Assembly: GCF_007991615.1 (NCBI RefSeq)
Contig: NZ_BJYR01000018.1
Location: 141,550-205,549 of the forward strand
Length of the DNA: 64,000 nt
DNA from: Novosphingobium sediminis
GTDB taxonomy: Bacteria > Pseudomonadota > Alphaproteobacteria > Sphingomonadales > Sphingomonadaceae
Reading direction: 5' to 3'
The notes beneath the pieces are model-generated. The model worked only from the letters and a program-made list of their open reading frames with translations. It was not told where the DNA came from and did no database searches. Position 1 is the stretch's first letter. Each line of letters starts with the position of its first letter. Of this stretch, positions 8,103 through 17,359 are shown piece by piece. Both the position numbers and the translations under genes were made by a program.

Positions 8103-8759
8103 TCAGCGGATCGGGCAATCCGGCGAGAGACGCATGTCGAGATAGTTGTCGACGGCGCGCATCATGTCGTCGAGTTCGTTCTCGAAGAAGTGGTTGGCGC
8201 GCGGGATCTCGTCGTGGTGGATCGTGATGTGCTTCTGCGTGCGCAGCTTGTCGACCAGCTTCTGCACCGCGTTCGGTGTCACCACCGTATCCGCCGCGCC
8301 CTGCACGATGATGCCCGAGGCAGGGCAGGGGGCGAGGAAGCTGAAATCATACATGTTGGCCGGCGGAGCGACCGAGATGAAGCCGCGGATTTCCGGACGG
8401 CGCATCAGCAGCTGCATGCCGATGAGGGCGCCGAACGAGTAGCCGGCGATCCACGTCGTGCTCGCCTCGGGGTGGATCGACTGCACCCAGTCAAGCGCCG
8501 CAGCGGCATCCGACAGTTCGCCGATGCCGTTGTCGAAGCTGCCCTGGCTGCGGCCGACGCCGCGGAAGTTGAAGCGCAGCACGGCAAAGCCGCGCGCGAC
8601 GAACGTCTTGTACATCGCCTGCGTGATGCGGTCGTTCATCGTGCCCCCGGCCTGTGGGTGCGGATGAAGGATCATCGCGACGGGCGCGCGGGGGCGCGTG
8701 GCGGGCTGGAAGCGGCCTTCGAGGCGACCATCGGGACCGGGAAAGATGACTGCGGGCAT
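8103..8759 (-). CDS. Alpha/beta hydrolase
   Basis: A 218-residue cytoplasmic hydrolase. The nucleophile elbow is GYSFG, the oxyanion-loop sequence is 'LHPHPQAGGTMND', and the C-terminal acid/base region contains 'QGAADTVVTP' and 'PRANHFF' (catalytic His). This is the dienelactone-hydrolase-like subgroup often labelled alpha/beta hydrolase or CocE/YpfH-like. ATG 8759 has AGGAC 6 bases upstream; the longer frame to 8807 lacks one. It is transcribed away from the cysteine desulfurase genes with ~130 bases between starts. Confidence 0.85.
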   Translation of the reverse strand: MPAVIFPGPDGRLEGRFQPATRPRAPVAMILHPHPQAGGTMNDRITQAMYKTFVARGFAVLRFNFRGVGRSQGSFDNGIGELSDAAAALDWVQSIHPEASTTWIAGYSFGALIGMQLLMRRPEIRGFISVAPPANMYDFSFLAPCPASGIIVQGAADTVVTPNAVQKLVDKLRTQKHITIHHDEIPRANHFFENELDDMMRAVDNYLDMRLSPDCPIR

Positions 8760-8892
8760 GGACTGTCCTGAACTGCCGGGCCGGGCGCAGGGGCTGATGA
8801 GCCGCAAAACACGCCGGGGCTGGGAAAAGCGAGAGGCCGCTATATAGAAATGGTTGCCTCAAAAGCAATCATTCCCGCCAAAGCGAACAATC

Positions 8893-9912
8893 ATGCCGCC
8901 GATCTATCTCGACCATGCCGCCACCACGCCGCTGCTCCCCGCCGCGCGCGAGGCCATGCTCGAAGGGTTTGCGCTCTGGGCCAATCCCTCAAGCCCGCAC
9001 AAGGCAGGCCGCGCCGCGCGTGCGGCGCTGGAGGACGCGCGGGCGCGAGTAAAGGCGGTGCTGGGGTGGCAGGGCGAAGTGATCTTTACCTCCGGCGCGA
9101 GCGAGGCACTGGCGCTGGCGATCACGCGCAGTGCAGCGCAGCTCGCTGCGGTTTCGGCGGTGGAACACGAAGCCGTGCTGCGGTGGGCGAGTGATGCAGT
9201 GCGTCTGCCGGTCGATGGTGCAGGCAGGGTGACGGTTGAGGGCGCGCTGAACGGCCTCGTTGCGGTCCAGCAGGTCAACAACGAGACGGGCGTGATCCAG
9301 CCGCTTGCGGACGTGGCAGAAGCGGTGCGCGCGGCAGGAGGTCTGCTCCTTGCCGATTGCGCGCAGTCCGCTGGCAAGATCGCATTGCCCCCGGCTGATC
9401 TGATCGCCGTGAGTGCGCACAAGTTTGGCGGCCCCATCGGCGTGGGCGCGCTGCTGGTGCGCGATTGGGCGCTGCTGCGGCCAACTGGCGGGCAGGAGCG
9501 CGGCTATCGCGGCGGCACTGAAAACCTGCCCGGCGCGCTGGCGATGGTCGCCGCGCTCGAAGCGGGCAGCGATTGGCTGGAGCAGGCCGCACGGATGCGT
9601 CAGATGCTTGACGACGGCATTCGCACAGGCGGCGGCGAAGTGGTTGCCGAAGCTGCGCCGCGCCTTGCCACCATCGCCGGATACCGCATGCCCGGGCGCT
9701 CCGCCAATGCGCAGCTGATCCGCTTCGACGGCATGGGGATCGCCGTCTCTGCGGGCAGCGCGTGTTCCTCCGGATCACTCAAGGCGAGCCCGGTGCTGAC
9801 CGCGATGGGCTATCCCCACGCGGGCGAGGTGATCCGCGTTTCGATCGGGCGCGAGACAACGGAAGCCGAGATAGAAGCATTCCTTGCCGCATGGCGGGAG
9901 ATCAGGGGATGA
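8893..9912 (+). CDS. Cysteine desulfurase (first of a tandem pair)
   Basis: A 339-residue fold-type I PLP enzyme of the NifS/IscS family, removing sulfur from cysteine to form an enzyme persulfide. Visible are the N-terminal 'IYLDHAATTPLLP', the PLP lysine in 'SAHKFGGPIGVGALL' and the catalytic Cys in 'SAGSACSSGSLKASPVL'. It is shorter than IscS (about 400). The ATG at 8893 precedes the family's standard N-terminus; an upstream TTG at 8854 adds 13 unconserved residues. Its stop overlaps the next, paralogous gene by 4 bases, and a ferredoxin follows, pointing to Fe-S or thio-cofactor sulfur supply. Confidence 0.9.
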   Translation: MPPIYLDHAATTPLLPAAREAMLEGFALWANPSSPHKAGRAARAALEDARARVKAVLGWQGEVIFTSGASEALALAITRSAAQLAAVSAVEHEAVLRWASDAVRLPVDGAGRVTVEGALNGLVAVQQVNNETGVIQPLADVAEAVRAAGGLLLADCAQSAGKIALPPADLIAVSAHKFGGPIGVGALLVRDWALLRPTGGQERGYRGGTENLPGALAMVAALEAGSDWLEQAARMRQMLDDGIRTGGGEVVAEAAPRLATIAGYRMPGRSANAQLIRFDGMGIAVSAGSACSSGSLKASPVLTAMGYPHAGEVIRVSIGRETTEAEIEAFLAAWREIRG

Positions 9913-11009
9913 TCGACCGAGCCAATATCTACCTCGACTATCAGGCGACCACCCCGCTCGCTCCCGAAGCGCGCGAGGCGATGCTGCGCTGGCTGGCGGG
10001 CGCTGACGATGTTGGGGGTTTCGCCAACCCCCACAGCCCGCACCGCCCCGGCCGTGCCGCTGCCGCTGCGGTCGAACTGGCGCGCGAACAGGTCGCTGCG
10101 CTGTTTCCGTCCGGCGGGCGCGTGATCTTCACCTCGGGCGCGACCGAGGCGCTCAATCTGGCGATTTTCGGCTGCGGGGCGAAGCGGCTCGCGGTCTCCG
10201 CCATCGAACATGCCGCCGTGCTCGATACCGCGCGCTTCGTAGATCCCGGTTGCACGCTGCTCCCCGTCACGCCCGAAGGGCTGGTCGATCCGGCAACGCC
10301 GATCCCGGCAGGCACCGGCCTTGTCGCCGTCATGCAGGTCAACAACGAGATCGGCACGGTGCAACCAGTTGAAGCGCTCGCGGATGCTGCCCATGCAGCG
10401 GACGCCCTGTTCCTCTGCGATGCGGTGCAAGGCGCGGGCAAGCTCGCCCCGCCCGCGAGTGCGGACATGATCGCCATTTCCGCCCACAAGCTGCACGGTC
10501 CCAAGGGCATCGGCGCACTGTGGGTGCGCGATGGGGTGAGCCTCACGCCGCTGATCCACGGGGGCGGACAGGAGCAGGGGCTGCGTTCCGGCACCCTCTC
10601 CCCCGCGCTATGTGCCGGGTTCGGCGCGGCGGCGGCGCTGTGTACAAGTCTGCGGGAAAGCGATGGACAGCACGTGGAGAGCCTGTGGAAACAGGCCCGC
10701 GCGTTGTTTCCCGGCTGGACGCTGAACGGCAGCGCCGATCAGCGCTGGCACGGCAATCTCAACATCCGGCGCGATGGCCTCGATGTTTCCAGACTGATGT
10801 CGGATTGCCGCACTCTGGCGTTTTCTGTGGGTTCCGCCTGCGCCAGCGGGTCGGGTCGGCCCAGCCATGTCTTGCGCGCGCTCGGACTTTCGGACAGGGA
10901 AGCAAAAACCGCGATCCGGATCGGCTTCGGACGTTATACCAGGGCAGAGGATCTTGAACGGGCCGCCGCCGCGATTCATGCGGCGTTGGGTGCTCAGGGA
11001 GCGTTGTAG
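9909..11009 (+). CDS. Cysteine desulfurase (second of a tandem pair)
   Basis: A 366-residue paralogue of the preceding enzyme, starting inside its stop codon (ATGA). It has 'IYLDYQATTPLAPEAREAM', the PLP lysine in 'SAHKLHGPKGIGALWV' and the catalytic Cys in 'SVGSACASGSGRPSHVL'. His in the family 'DHAATTP' is replaced by Tyr-Gln ('DYQATTP'), a variant also seen in some alphaproteobacterial homologues. The two copies are well diverged, so this is an old duplication. Whether they form a heterodimer or differ in sulfur acceptor is open. The ferredoxin gene starts 2 bases after it. Confidence 0.9.
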   Translation: MIDRANIYLDYQATTPLAPEAREAMLRWLAGADDVGGFANPHSPHRPGRAAAAAVELAREQVAALFPSGGRVIFTSGATEALNLAIFGCGAKRLAVSAIEHAAVLDTARFVDPGCTLLPVTPEGLVDPATPIPAGTGLVAVMQVNNEIGTVQPVEALADAAHAADALFLCDAVQGAGKLAPPASADMIAISAHKLHGPKGIGALWVRDGVSLTPLIHGGGQEQGLRSGTLSPALCAGFGAAAALCTSLRESDGQHVESLWKQARALFPGWTLNGSADQRWHGNLNIRRDGLDVSRLMSDCRTLAFSVGSACASGSGRPSHVLRALGLSDREAKTAIRIGFGRYTRAEDLERAAAAIHAALGAQGAL

Positions 11010-11011
11010 CC

Positions 11012-11344
11012 ATGGTCAAGGTCACCTTCATCACCGCGCAGGACCAGCGCATCGTGCGCGAGGCCGATCCGGGCACGCGCCTGCTCGAGGTGGGCCAGAA
11101 TGCCGGGCTCCCGCTGGAAGGAACGTGCGAGGGCCAGATGGCCTGCTCGACCTGCCATGTCGTCGTCGCCTCCGAATGGTTCGACAAGCTTGCGCCCGCC
11201 AGCGATGACGAAGAGGATATGCTCGACCTCGCCGCCGGAGTGACCCGTACCAGCCGCCTGTCCTGCCAGATCGTGCTGACCGACGCGCTTGATGGCCTCG
11301 AAGTGCGGGTGCCGGAAGAGGCGCGGGATATGCAGGGGCGCTGA
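11012..11344 (+). CDS. [2Fe-2S] ferredoxin, adrenodoxin/ISC type
   Basis: A 110-residue ferredoxin with cluster ligands Cys39, Cys45, Cys48 and Cys85 in the adrenodoxin pattern C-x5-C-x2-C-x36-C ('CEGQMACSTC'). The acidic helix 'SDDEEDMLDLA' is the docking surface for reductases and IscS-like partners. It starts 2 bases after the second cysteine desulfurase, so it most likely donates electrons for Fe-S cluster assembly, as Fdx does in isc operons. No iscU or chaperone genes are present here. Confidence 0.92.
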   Translation: MVKVTFITAQDQRIVREADPGTRLLEVGQNAGLPLEGTCEGQMACSTCHVVVASEWFDKLAPASDDEEDMLDLAAGVTRTSRLSCQIVLTDALDGLEVRVPEEARDMQGR

Positions 11345-11400
11345 GGCGCGCTAGGTAGATGCCCCTAGGCCCGAACCAAGGGCCAGATCGGGGAGTGAAT

Positions 11401-13044
11401 TTGCGTCAGGCGCTGCAGCAGTGGTTGTTCCGGGCGCTGCTTTGTGCGCTGACGATGCTGCTTGCGGCCCCCGCCCACGCCCAGCTTCGCGCGCTGCAGA
11501 ACCCGTCGTTCGAAGCCAACGATCCCGCCGGCCCCGGTACGCCAAACTTCGAGATCCTGCCCATCGCCTCGGTGCAGGGGTGGAGTTCGACCACCGGCGA
11601 GATCGAACTGTGGGACAGCAATTTCAACGGAGTGCCTGCGTATCAGGGCAACGTGTTCGCCGAAATGAACGCCAACACCAACGGCACGCTGTTCCAGAAC
11701 ATCTGCCTCATCAACGGCGAACCGTTCGGCTGGACCTTTGCACACCGGGCGCGCTCGGGCGGTCCCGCGACGCAGACGGCGCGCTTTCAGGTGGCCTCCA
11801 GCACCGGCACGGTGATCCAGACGCTGGCGACGCAGTCCTCCACCACCGCGAACCAGGTGTGGAACGTCAACACCGGCACCGCGACCTACAACGGCGCTTC
11901 GGGCCTGCAACGCGTGCAGTTCACAACGAGCGACACGGGCTCGTTCGGCAATTTTCTCGATGCGATCCAGCTGACGCTCCGGCCCTTCGTGCAGATCTCG
12001 GCCGCGAGCAGCACCGGGGGTGAAAGTGTGCCTAGCGCGAACATGGCGACCCTGCTCGTCACCGGCACGGCGACCAGTGCGATCAACGTGATCGTCAACA
12101 TCACCGGTGGCAGCGCCACCCGCGGCACCGATTACACCACGCCGGGCAATGCCAGCACGTTCACGGTCACCATCCCTGCGGGCACGTACTACAACAGCCC
12201 CATCGCGCTCGGCATCAATGTGGTCGACGATACGGCGGTCGAAACGGCGGAAACCATCGCCTACTCGGTCAGCGCGGGCACCGGCTACACCATCGCCAAC
12301 ACCACCAGCTGCGGCGCGACCGTGCAGACCACCGGCACCTACACGATCACCGACAACGATGGCCGCGTCACCCTGCGCAAGCAGTGGGCCGATGCGACGG
12401 TTGGCGATCAGGCCAATGTCACACTCTCGCGCGGGACAACGGCAATCGGCACGCTCGCCGCCACCGCAACCACGGCGGGCGCGCTCGTCACCAGCGCCGC
12501 GCCCACGCCGGTTGTGCTGGGCGAGACGGTGATGCTCGCCGAAACGCTCGGCAGCGGCAACGCCGGCCGCTATTTCGGCACTGTGGCCTGCACCGGTGCG
12601 GCGGATACCAACCTCGCGGACGGCCTCACCATCGGTGCTGCCGAAACCGCGATCACCTGCACCTGGACCAATACCCGCGTGCCTGCGCTGGTGGTGAGCA
12701 AGACATCGAGCGTGCTGTCCGATCCCATCAACACGTCCAACCCCAAGGCGATCCCCGGCGCGGTGCTGCGCTACTGCATTCTCGTGAACAATCCCGGCAC
12801 GCTGGCGGGGAGCAATGTTGCCGCGACCGACCTGCTGCCCGCCGGGATCACCTACACCGCAGGCTCCTCGCGCAGCGGCGGCACCTGCGCCACCGCGACC
12901 ACAGTGGAAGACGACGATGCGGCGGGCGCGGACGAGACCGATCCCTACGGCGTCTCCTTCCTCACCGGCACCCTCACGGCCACCGCGACGACGCTGGCCC
13001 CCGGCGCGAGCTTTGCGATCACGTTTGATGCGACGCTGAACTAG
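11401..13044 (+). CDS. Secreted Calx-beta/DUF11-like surface protein
   Basis: A protein of ~547 residues with a signal peptide ending 'LLAAPAHAQ'. An N-terminal carbohydrate-binding-like beta domain ('NPSFEANDPAG', 'VQGWSSTTGEIELW') is followed by a Calx-beta-like unit ('GTDYTTPGN', 'VVDDTAVETAETI', 'YTITDNDG'), a second Ig-like unit and a DUF11-like domain near the end ('VPGAVLRYCILVNNPG' in style). Such proteins are extracellular adhesin or matrix components. The TTG start at 11401 is chosen because GGGGAG lies 5 bases upstream and a clean signal peptide follows; ATG 11359 would add 14 hydrophilic residues. No C-terminal anchor is visible. Confidence 0.8.
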   Translation: MRQALQQWLFRALLCALTMLLAAPAHAQLRALQNPSFEANDPAGPGTPNFEILPIASVQGWSSTTGEIELWDSNFNGVPAYQGNVFAEMNANTNGTLFQNICLINGEPFGWTFAHRARSGGPATQTARFQVASSTGTVIQTLATQSSTTANQVWNVNTGTATYNGASGLQRVQFTTSDTGSFGNFLDAIQLTLRPFVQISAASSTGGESVPSANMATLLVTGTATSAINVIVNITGGSATRGTDYTTPGNASTFTVTIPAGTYYNSPIALGINVVDDTAVETAETIAYSVSAGTGYTIANTTSCGATVQTTGTYTITDNDGRVTLRKQWADATVGDQANVTLSRGTTAIGTLAATATTAGALVTSAAPTPVVLGETVMLAETLGSGNAGRYFGTVACTGAADTNLADGLTIGAAETAITCTWTNTRVPALVVSKTSSVLSDPINTSNPKAIPGAVLRYCILVNNPGTLAGSNVAATDLLPAGITYTAGSSRSGGTCATATTVEDDDAAGADETDPYGVSFLTGTLTATATTLAPGASFAITFDATLN

Positions 13045-13110
13045 CAGGAGTGCGCGTTGCGGGGCTCTCGTTCGCGCGTATGCTGCGGGACCGGAGAGGG
13101 AGAACAAGCC

Positions 13111-13947
13111 ATGGCCTACGATACCTACAAGCTGCTGCGTGTCGTGCGCGAGGGCGCGCTGGTCACAGCGGTCGTCGATGCGCCGCCGATCAATGTCATC
13201 ACCATGGAACTGTTTCAGGAACTGGCTGCGCTCTCCATCGAACTGGAAGCGGATCCCGATGCGCTCGTCTTCGTGCTCAAGAGCGCGGACCCCGATTTCT
13301 TCCTCGCGCATTTCGATGTCGCGCTGCTGATCGCGATGGCGAATGCGCCCGCCGGGCCAGTCGGCGATGTGAACACCTACCACGAGATGTGCGCGCGCTA
13401 TCAGCGGATGGACAAGGTCACCATCGCGCAGATCGAAGGCCGGGTCGGTGGCGGCGGCGCGGAACTATCGATGAGCTTCGACATGCGCTTCGGCGTCATT
13501 GGCAAGACCGTGATCAACCAGATGGAAGTGCCCATCGGCATTCTCCCCGGCGGCAGCGGCACCCAGCGCCTGCCGCGCCTCGTTGGCCGGGCGCGGGCGA
13601 TCGAGATCATCCTCGGAGCCGAAGACCTCGATGCCGAGACAGCCGAGAAGTGGGGCTGGCTCAACCGCGCATTGCCGGCGGACGCCATCGACGCGCATGT
13701 CACCGCGCTCGCCCGGCGCATCGCCAGCTTCCCGCCGGGTGCGGTGCGGGCGGCCAAGCGTTCCATCGAAACCTCTGCCCTGCCGCTCGACGAAGGCTGC
13801 CGGATCGAGGCTGAACTGTTCCAGTCCGTGCTGTTCACCGATACCGCGCGCTCCCAGATGCAGCGCTTCCTCGATCTTGGCGGCCACACCCGCGAAGGCG
13901 AGCTGCGCGTTGCGGAACTGAGCGCAGAGGTGGCGAGGCCGGGCTGA
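13111..13947 (+). CDS. Enoyl-CoA hydratase/isomerase family protein
   Basis: A 278-residue crotonase-fold protein. 'APPINVITMELFQEL' and 'QIEGRVGGGGAELSMSFDMRF' show the substrate loop and the oxyanion hole glycines. 'MEVPIGILPGGSGTQRLPRL' is the second active-site region with Gly/Ser. The Glu pair of true hydratases is not clear at 'FLAHFDVALL', so it may be an isomerase or CoA hydrolase instead. The ATG follows GGGAG by 8 bases. The neighbours give no pathway context. Confidence 0.82.
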   Translation: MAYDTYKLLRVVREGALVTAVVDAPPINVITMELFQELAALSIELEADPDALVFVLKSADPDFFLAHFDVALLIAMANAPAGPVGDVNTYHEMCARYQRMDKVTIAQIEGRVGGGGAELSMSFDMRFGVIGKTVINQMEVPIGILPGGSGTQRLPRLVGRARAIEIILGAEDLDAETAEKWGWLNRALPADAIDAHVTALARRIASFPPGAVRAAKRSIETSALPLDEGCRIEAELFQSVLFTDTARSQMQRFLDLGGHTREGELRVAELSAEVARPG

Positions 13948-14020
13948 ACAAGCGATGATCCCCAAGACATCGGGGTAAACTCGCCCTCGCGCCTGTTCCC
14001 TTGGGCCCGTCCGGCTTGCT

Positions 14021-16330
14021 ATGGCATCACCAGCCATGACCAAGACCACCACACCGGACGAGCCCGATCCATTCGACGCGATTGTCGATGCGCCTTTCGA
14101 TGCCGCGCTTTCGGAGCGCTACCTCGTCTATGCGCTGTCCACGATCACCGCGCGTTCGCTGCCCGATCTGCGCGACGGGCTGAAGCCGGTTCACCGCCGC
14201 CTGCTCTGGGCGATGCAGCAGCTGCGGCTCGATCCCACGGGCGCGTTCAAGAAATCCGCGCGCGTCGTCGGCGATGTCATCGGCAAGTATCACCCGCACG
14301 GCGATGCTTCGGTCTACGATGCAATGGTCCGCCTCGCGCAGGATTTCGCGCTGCGCTATCCGCTGGTCGAGGGCCAAGGCAACTTCGGCAACATCGACGG
14401 GGATAATGCGGCGGCCTACCGCTACACCGAAGCGCGCCTCACCCGCACCGCGATGCGCCTCATGGCAGGCTTGGAAGAAGGCACCGTCACCTTCCACCCA
14501 ACCTACAACGGCGAGGAGGAAGAGCCCGAGATCTTCCCTGGCCTGTTCCCCAATCTCCTCGCCAACGGCTCCAGCGGCATCGCCGTCGGCATGGCGACCA
14601 ACATCCCGAGCCACAACGTGGCTGAGATCGTCGATGCCACGCTCAAGCTGATCGACAACCCGGCGGCCACCCATGACGAGCTGATGGAAGTGTTCCACGG
14701 CCCCGATTTCCCGACCGGCGGTCTCGTGGTCGATAGCCGCGCCGCGATCAGCGCCGCCTATGAAAGCGGCAAGGGCGCGATCCGCGTGCGCGGGCGCTTC
14801 TCCACCGGGCGCCAGGAAGATGGCAGCTGGGAAGAGACCGGCATCGAGAAGCTGGGCGGCGGCCAATGGCAGCTCGTGCTCTCCGAAATCCCCTATCAGG
14901 TGCAGAAGGGCAAGCTGATCGAGCAGATGGCAGCGCTCATCGCGGACAAAAAACTGCCGATCCTCGAAGACGTGCGCGACGAGAGCGACGCCCAGATCCG
15001 CATCGTGCTCGTGCCCAAGAGCCGCAATGTCGATCCCGAACTGCTCAAGGAATCGCTCTACCGGCTGACCGACCTTGAGGTGCGCTTCGGGCTCAACCTC
15101 AACGTGCTCGATGCCCACCGCACCCCGGGCGTGCTCGGCCTCAAGCTGCTGCTGCAGGAATGGACGATCTCGCAGATCGACATCCTGCTGCGGCGCTCGC
15201 GCCACCGGCTCGAGAAGATCGCGAACCGGCTGGAGCTCTTGGGCGGCTACATCATCGCCTACCTCAACCTCGACCGGGTGATCGAGATCATCCGCACCGA
15301 GGACGAGCCCAAGCCGATCATGATGGCCGAGTTCGGCCTGACCGACCGGCAGGCCGAGGCAATCCTCAATATGCGGCTGCGCAGCTTGCGCAAGCTCGAG
15401 GAAATGGAACTGCGCAAGGAGCGCGACGGGCTGCTTGTCGAACAGGCGGACCTGCAGGCGCTGCTCGATGATCCCAAGCTGCAGAAGAAGCGGCTCAAGG
15501 CCGATCTCAAGGCGCTGCGCAAGGAATACTCGGAGGATACCCCGCTCGGCCGCCGCCGCACCACCTTGGCCGAAGCCGCGCCGACGCGCGAATTCAGCAT
15601 GGATGCGATGATCGAGAAGGAGCCCGTCACGGTTATCCTTTCCGCGCGCGGCTGGATTCGCGCCGCCAAGGGGCACCTCGCGCTGGATACGGACTTCAAG
15701 TTCAAGGAAGGCGATGGCCCCGCCTTCGCGCTCCACTGCCAGACCACCGACAAGCTGCTGTTCGCGGTCGACAACGGTCGGTTCTACACCTTGGGCGCGG
15801 ACAAGCTCCCCGGCGCGCGCGGGTTCGGCGAGCCGATCCGCACCATGGTCGATATCGATCCCGAAGCGCAGATCATCGGCGTCGTCGTGTTCAAGACCAA
15901 GGGGCAGTTGCTCCTGGCGGCGAACAGCGGGCGCGGCTTTGCGGCGGAAATGGACGAACTGCTGGCCGAGACACGCAAGGGGCGCGGCGTTGTCACCACC
16001 AAGCCCGGCGTCAAGCTCACCGTGGTTCGCGAGATCGCAGCCGAGCACGACCACGTCGCGGTGATTGGTGACAATCGCAAGCTGGTGGTGTTCCCGCTCA
16101 GCGAAGTGCCGCTGCTCGGCAAGGGGCAGGGCGTGACTCTTCAGCGCTACAAGGACGGCGGCCTCGCCGATGCCATCACGCTCACTTTTGCGGATGGCCT
16201 TTCGTGGGCGATGGGGGGAGAAAGCGGGCGCACCCGCACCGAGAAGGACCTTCTGCCGTGGAAGGTCGCGCGCGGGGCGGCGGGGCGGCTTCCGCCCACC
16301 GGTTTTCCGAGGGATAACAAGTTCGCATGA
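14021..16330 (+). CDS. parC: DNA topoisomerase IV subunit A
   Basis: A 769-residue type IIA topoisomerase subunit that decatenates daughter chromosomes with ParE. The N-terminal breakage-reunion domain has '[19 protein letters not shown]', '[16 protein letters not shown]' and the catalytic Tyr135 in '[11 protein letters not shown]'. The C-terminal region is a shortened beta-pinwheel ('[12 protein letters not shown]', '[10 protein letters not shown]'), which marks ParC rather than GyrA. The residue matching E. coli ParC Ser80 is Ala96, a position linked to quinolone susceptibility. The start is either ATG 14021 or ATG 14036; neither has a good ribosome site. The stop overlaps the next gene by 4 bases. 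Confidence 0.94.
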   Translation: MASPAMTKTTTPDEPDPFDAIVDAPFDAALSERYLVYALSTITARSLPDLRDGLKPVHRRLLWAMQQLRLDPTGAFKKSARVVGDVIGKYHPHGDASVYDAMVRLAQDFALRYPLVEGQGNFGNIDGDNAAAYRYTEARLTRTAMRLMAGLEEGTVTFHPTYNGEEEEPEIFPGLFPNLLANGSSGIAVGMATNIPSHNVAEIVDATLKLIDNPAATHDELMEVFHGPDFPTGGLVVDSRAAISAAYESGKGAIRVRGRFSTGRQEDGSWEETGIEKLGGGQWQLVLSEIPYQVQKGKLIEQMAALIADKKLPILEDVRDESDAQIRIVLVPKSRNVDPELLKESLYRLTDLEVRFGLNLNVLDAHRTPGVLGLKLLLQEWTISQIDILLRRSRHRLEKIANRLELLGGYIIAYLNLDRVIEIIRTEDEPKPIMMAEFGLTDRQAEAILNMRLRSLRKLEEMELRKERDGLLVEQADLQALLDDPKLQKKRLKADLKALRKEYSEDTPLGRRRTTLAEAAPTREFSMDAMIEKEPVTVILSARGWIRAAKGHLALDTDFKFKEGDGPAFALHCQTTDKLLFAVDNGRFYTLGADKLPGARGFGEPIRTMVDIDPEAQIIGVVVFKTKGQLLLAANSGRGFAAEMDELLAETRKGRGVVTTKPGVKLTVVREIAAEHDHVAVIGDNRKLVVFPLSEVPLLGKGQGVTLQRYKDGGLADAITLTFADGLSWAMGGESGRTRTEKDLLPWKVARGAAGRLPPTGFPRDNKFA

Positions 16331-17094
16331 CGGGTAAACGACTGGCAGAACGCATCGCGCTGATTACCGGCGCTTCTTCGGGTCTCGGCGCGCACTTCGC
16401 GCGGCTCTATGCGGGCGAGGGCGCAGCGGTCGTCATCGGCGCGCGCCGCGTGGACCGCGTTCAGGCGCTCGCGGATGAAATCAACGCAGGCGGCGGCAAG
16501 GCTCTCGCCGTTGCGCTGGACGTGACGGACGAGGCCTCGATCATCGCCGCCTTCGATGCAGCGGAAGCCGCGCTCGGCGTGCCCGACGTGGTCGTCGCCA
16601 ATGCCGGTGTCGTCGTGCCGGGGCGTGCAGTCGATGTTGCGGCGGAAGGCATCCGCTCCGTCGTCGATACCAACTTCACCGGCGTTTACCTGACCGCCCG
16701 CGAAGGCGCGCGGCGCATGATCGCGGCAGGCTCGAAGCAGAGCGAGAAGGGCCGCGTCATCCTGATCGGCTCGATCACCTCGCACATGACCGCGCAGGGC
16801 GATGCCGCCTACGCCGCTACCAAGCTCGCCGTGCAGCACCTCGGCCGCCAGTTCGCGCAGGAATGGGTGCGGCTGGGGATCAGCGTCAACACGATCCAGC
16901 CCGGCTATATCAGCACCGAAATCGCCGGCGACTGGTTCGATACCGAAGGCGGCAAGGCCCAGATCGCCAGCTGGCCCCGCCGCCGCCTGACCGATGTCAC
17001 CGCGCTCGACGAACCGATGGTGTTCTTCGCCAGCGACGCCTCACGCCAGATCACCGGTGCGCACATCACGGTGGATGACGGGCAGAGTTTGTAG
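16327..17094 (+). CDS. SDR family oxidoreductase
   Basis: A 255-residue classical SDR with TGASSGLG, 'VVANAGVVVPG', catalytic Ser 'IGSITSHM' and YAATK. The ending 'SDASRQITGAHITVDDGQSL' is typical of 3-oxoacyl-ACP reductase-like dehydrogenases. It overlaps the parC stop by 4 bases and is probably translationally coupled to it, although no functional link is evident. The substrate is unknown. Confidence 0.88.
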   Translation: MTGKRLAERIALITGASSGLGAHFARLYAGEGAAVVIGARRVDRVQALADEINAGGGKALAVALDVTDEASIIAAFDAAEAALGVPDVVVANAGVVVPGRAVDVAAEGIRSVVDTNFTGVYLTAREGARRMIAAGSKQSEKGRVILIGSITSHMTAQGDAAYAATKLAVQHLGRQFAQEWVRLGISVNTIQPGYISTEIAGDWFDTEGGKAQIASWPRRRLTDVTALDEPMVFFASDASRQITGAHITVDDGQSL

Positions 17095-17128
17095 GGCTGC
17101 CTTCGCACGCAACCCAATCCACCCAACC

Positions 17129-17243
17129 CCGCTCACCCTGAGCCTGTCGAAGCATGTCCTGAGCGGCTGCTGCAAGCAGCCAGCCGAAGGGGGTGCTGGC
17201 GAGACCGTCGCGGCCGATGCTTCGACAAGCTCAGCATGAGCGG
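17129..17243. repeat. Dispersed palindromic repeat, copy A
   Basis: Two 26-base arms, 17129-17154 and 17218-17243, are imperfect reverse complements (23 of 26 match; core CTGTCGAAGCA / TGCTTCGACA). The 63-base loop contains a smaller GGCTGCTGCAAGCAGCC hairpin. The same arm sequence occurs at 45158-45230, so this is a REP/BIME-like family in the genome. It lies between the converging SDR and DsbD-like genes. Confidence 0.75.
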
Positions 17244-17257
17244 TTGGAATACATGTT

Positions 17258-17352
17258 CCTTCGTCATTGCGAGGAGCGCAGCGACGAAGCAATCCAGGGC
17301 GTCACGCAAAACGGCTCTGGATTGCTTCGCTACGCTCGCGGGTGACGAAAGG
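17258..17352. repeat. Dispersed inverted repeat of the CGTCATTGCGAGGAGCG type
   Basis: Left arm ~17258-17298 (CGTCATTGCGAGGAGCG, then GACGAAGCAATCCAG) pairs with right arm ~17316-17352 (CTGGATTGCTTCGCTACG, then GGTGACGAAAGG). This palindrome type is widely scattered in proteobacterial intergenic DNA. It directly abuts the end of the DsbD-like gene and could also act as its 3' hairpin. Confidence 0.7.
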
Positions 17353-17359
17353 CGGGGCC

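Noticed and set aside
8854..8892. Longer N-terminus for the first cysteine desulfurase
   Set aside because: It would start at TTG without a ribosome site and add residues not seen in the family.
11365..13383. 672-codon open frame antisense to the Calx-beta/DUF11-like protein
   Set aside because: Arg/Gly/Asp-rich translation typical of a reverse-complement shadow; the plus-strand protein has a signal peptide and domain pattern.
17100..17359. CRISPR array
   Set aside because: The repeats are palindromic and unequal, with no regular spacer units and no cas genes.
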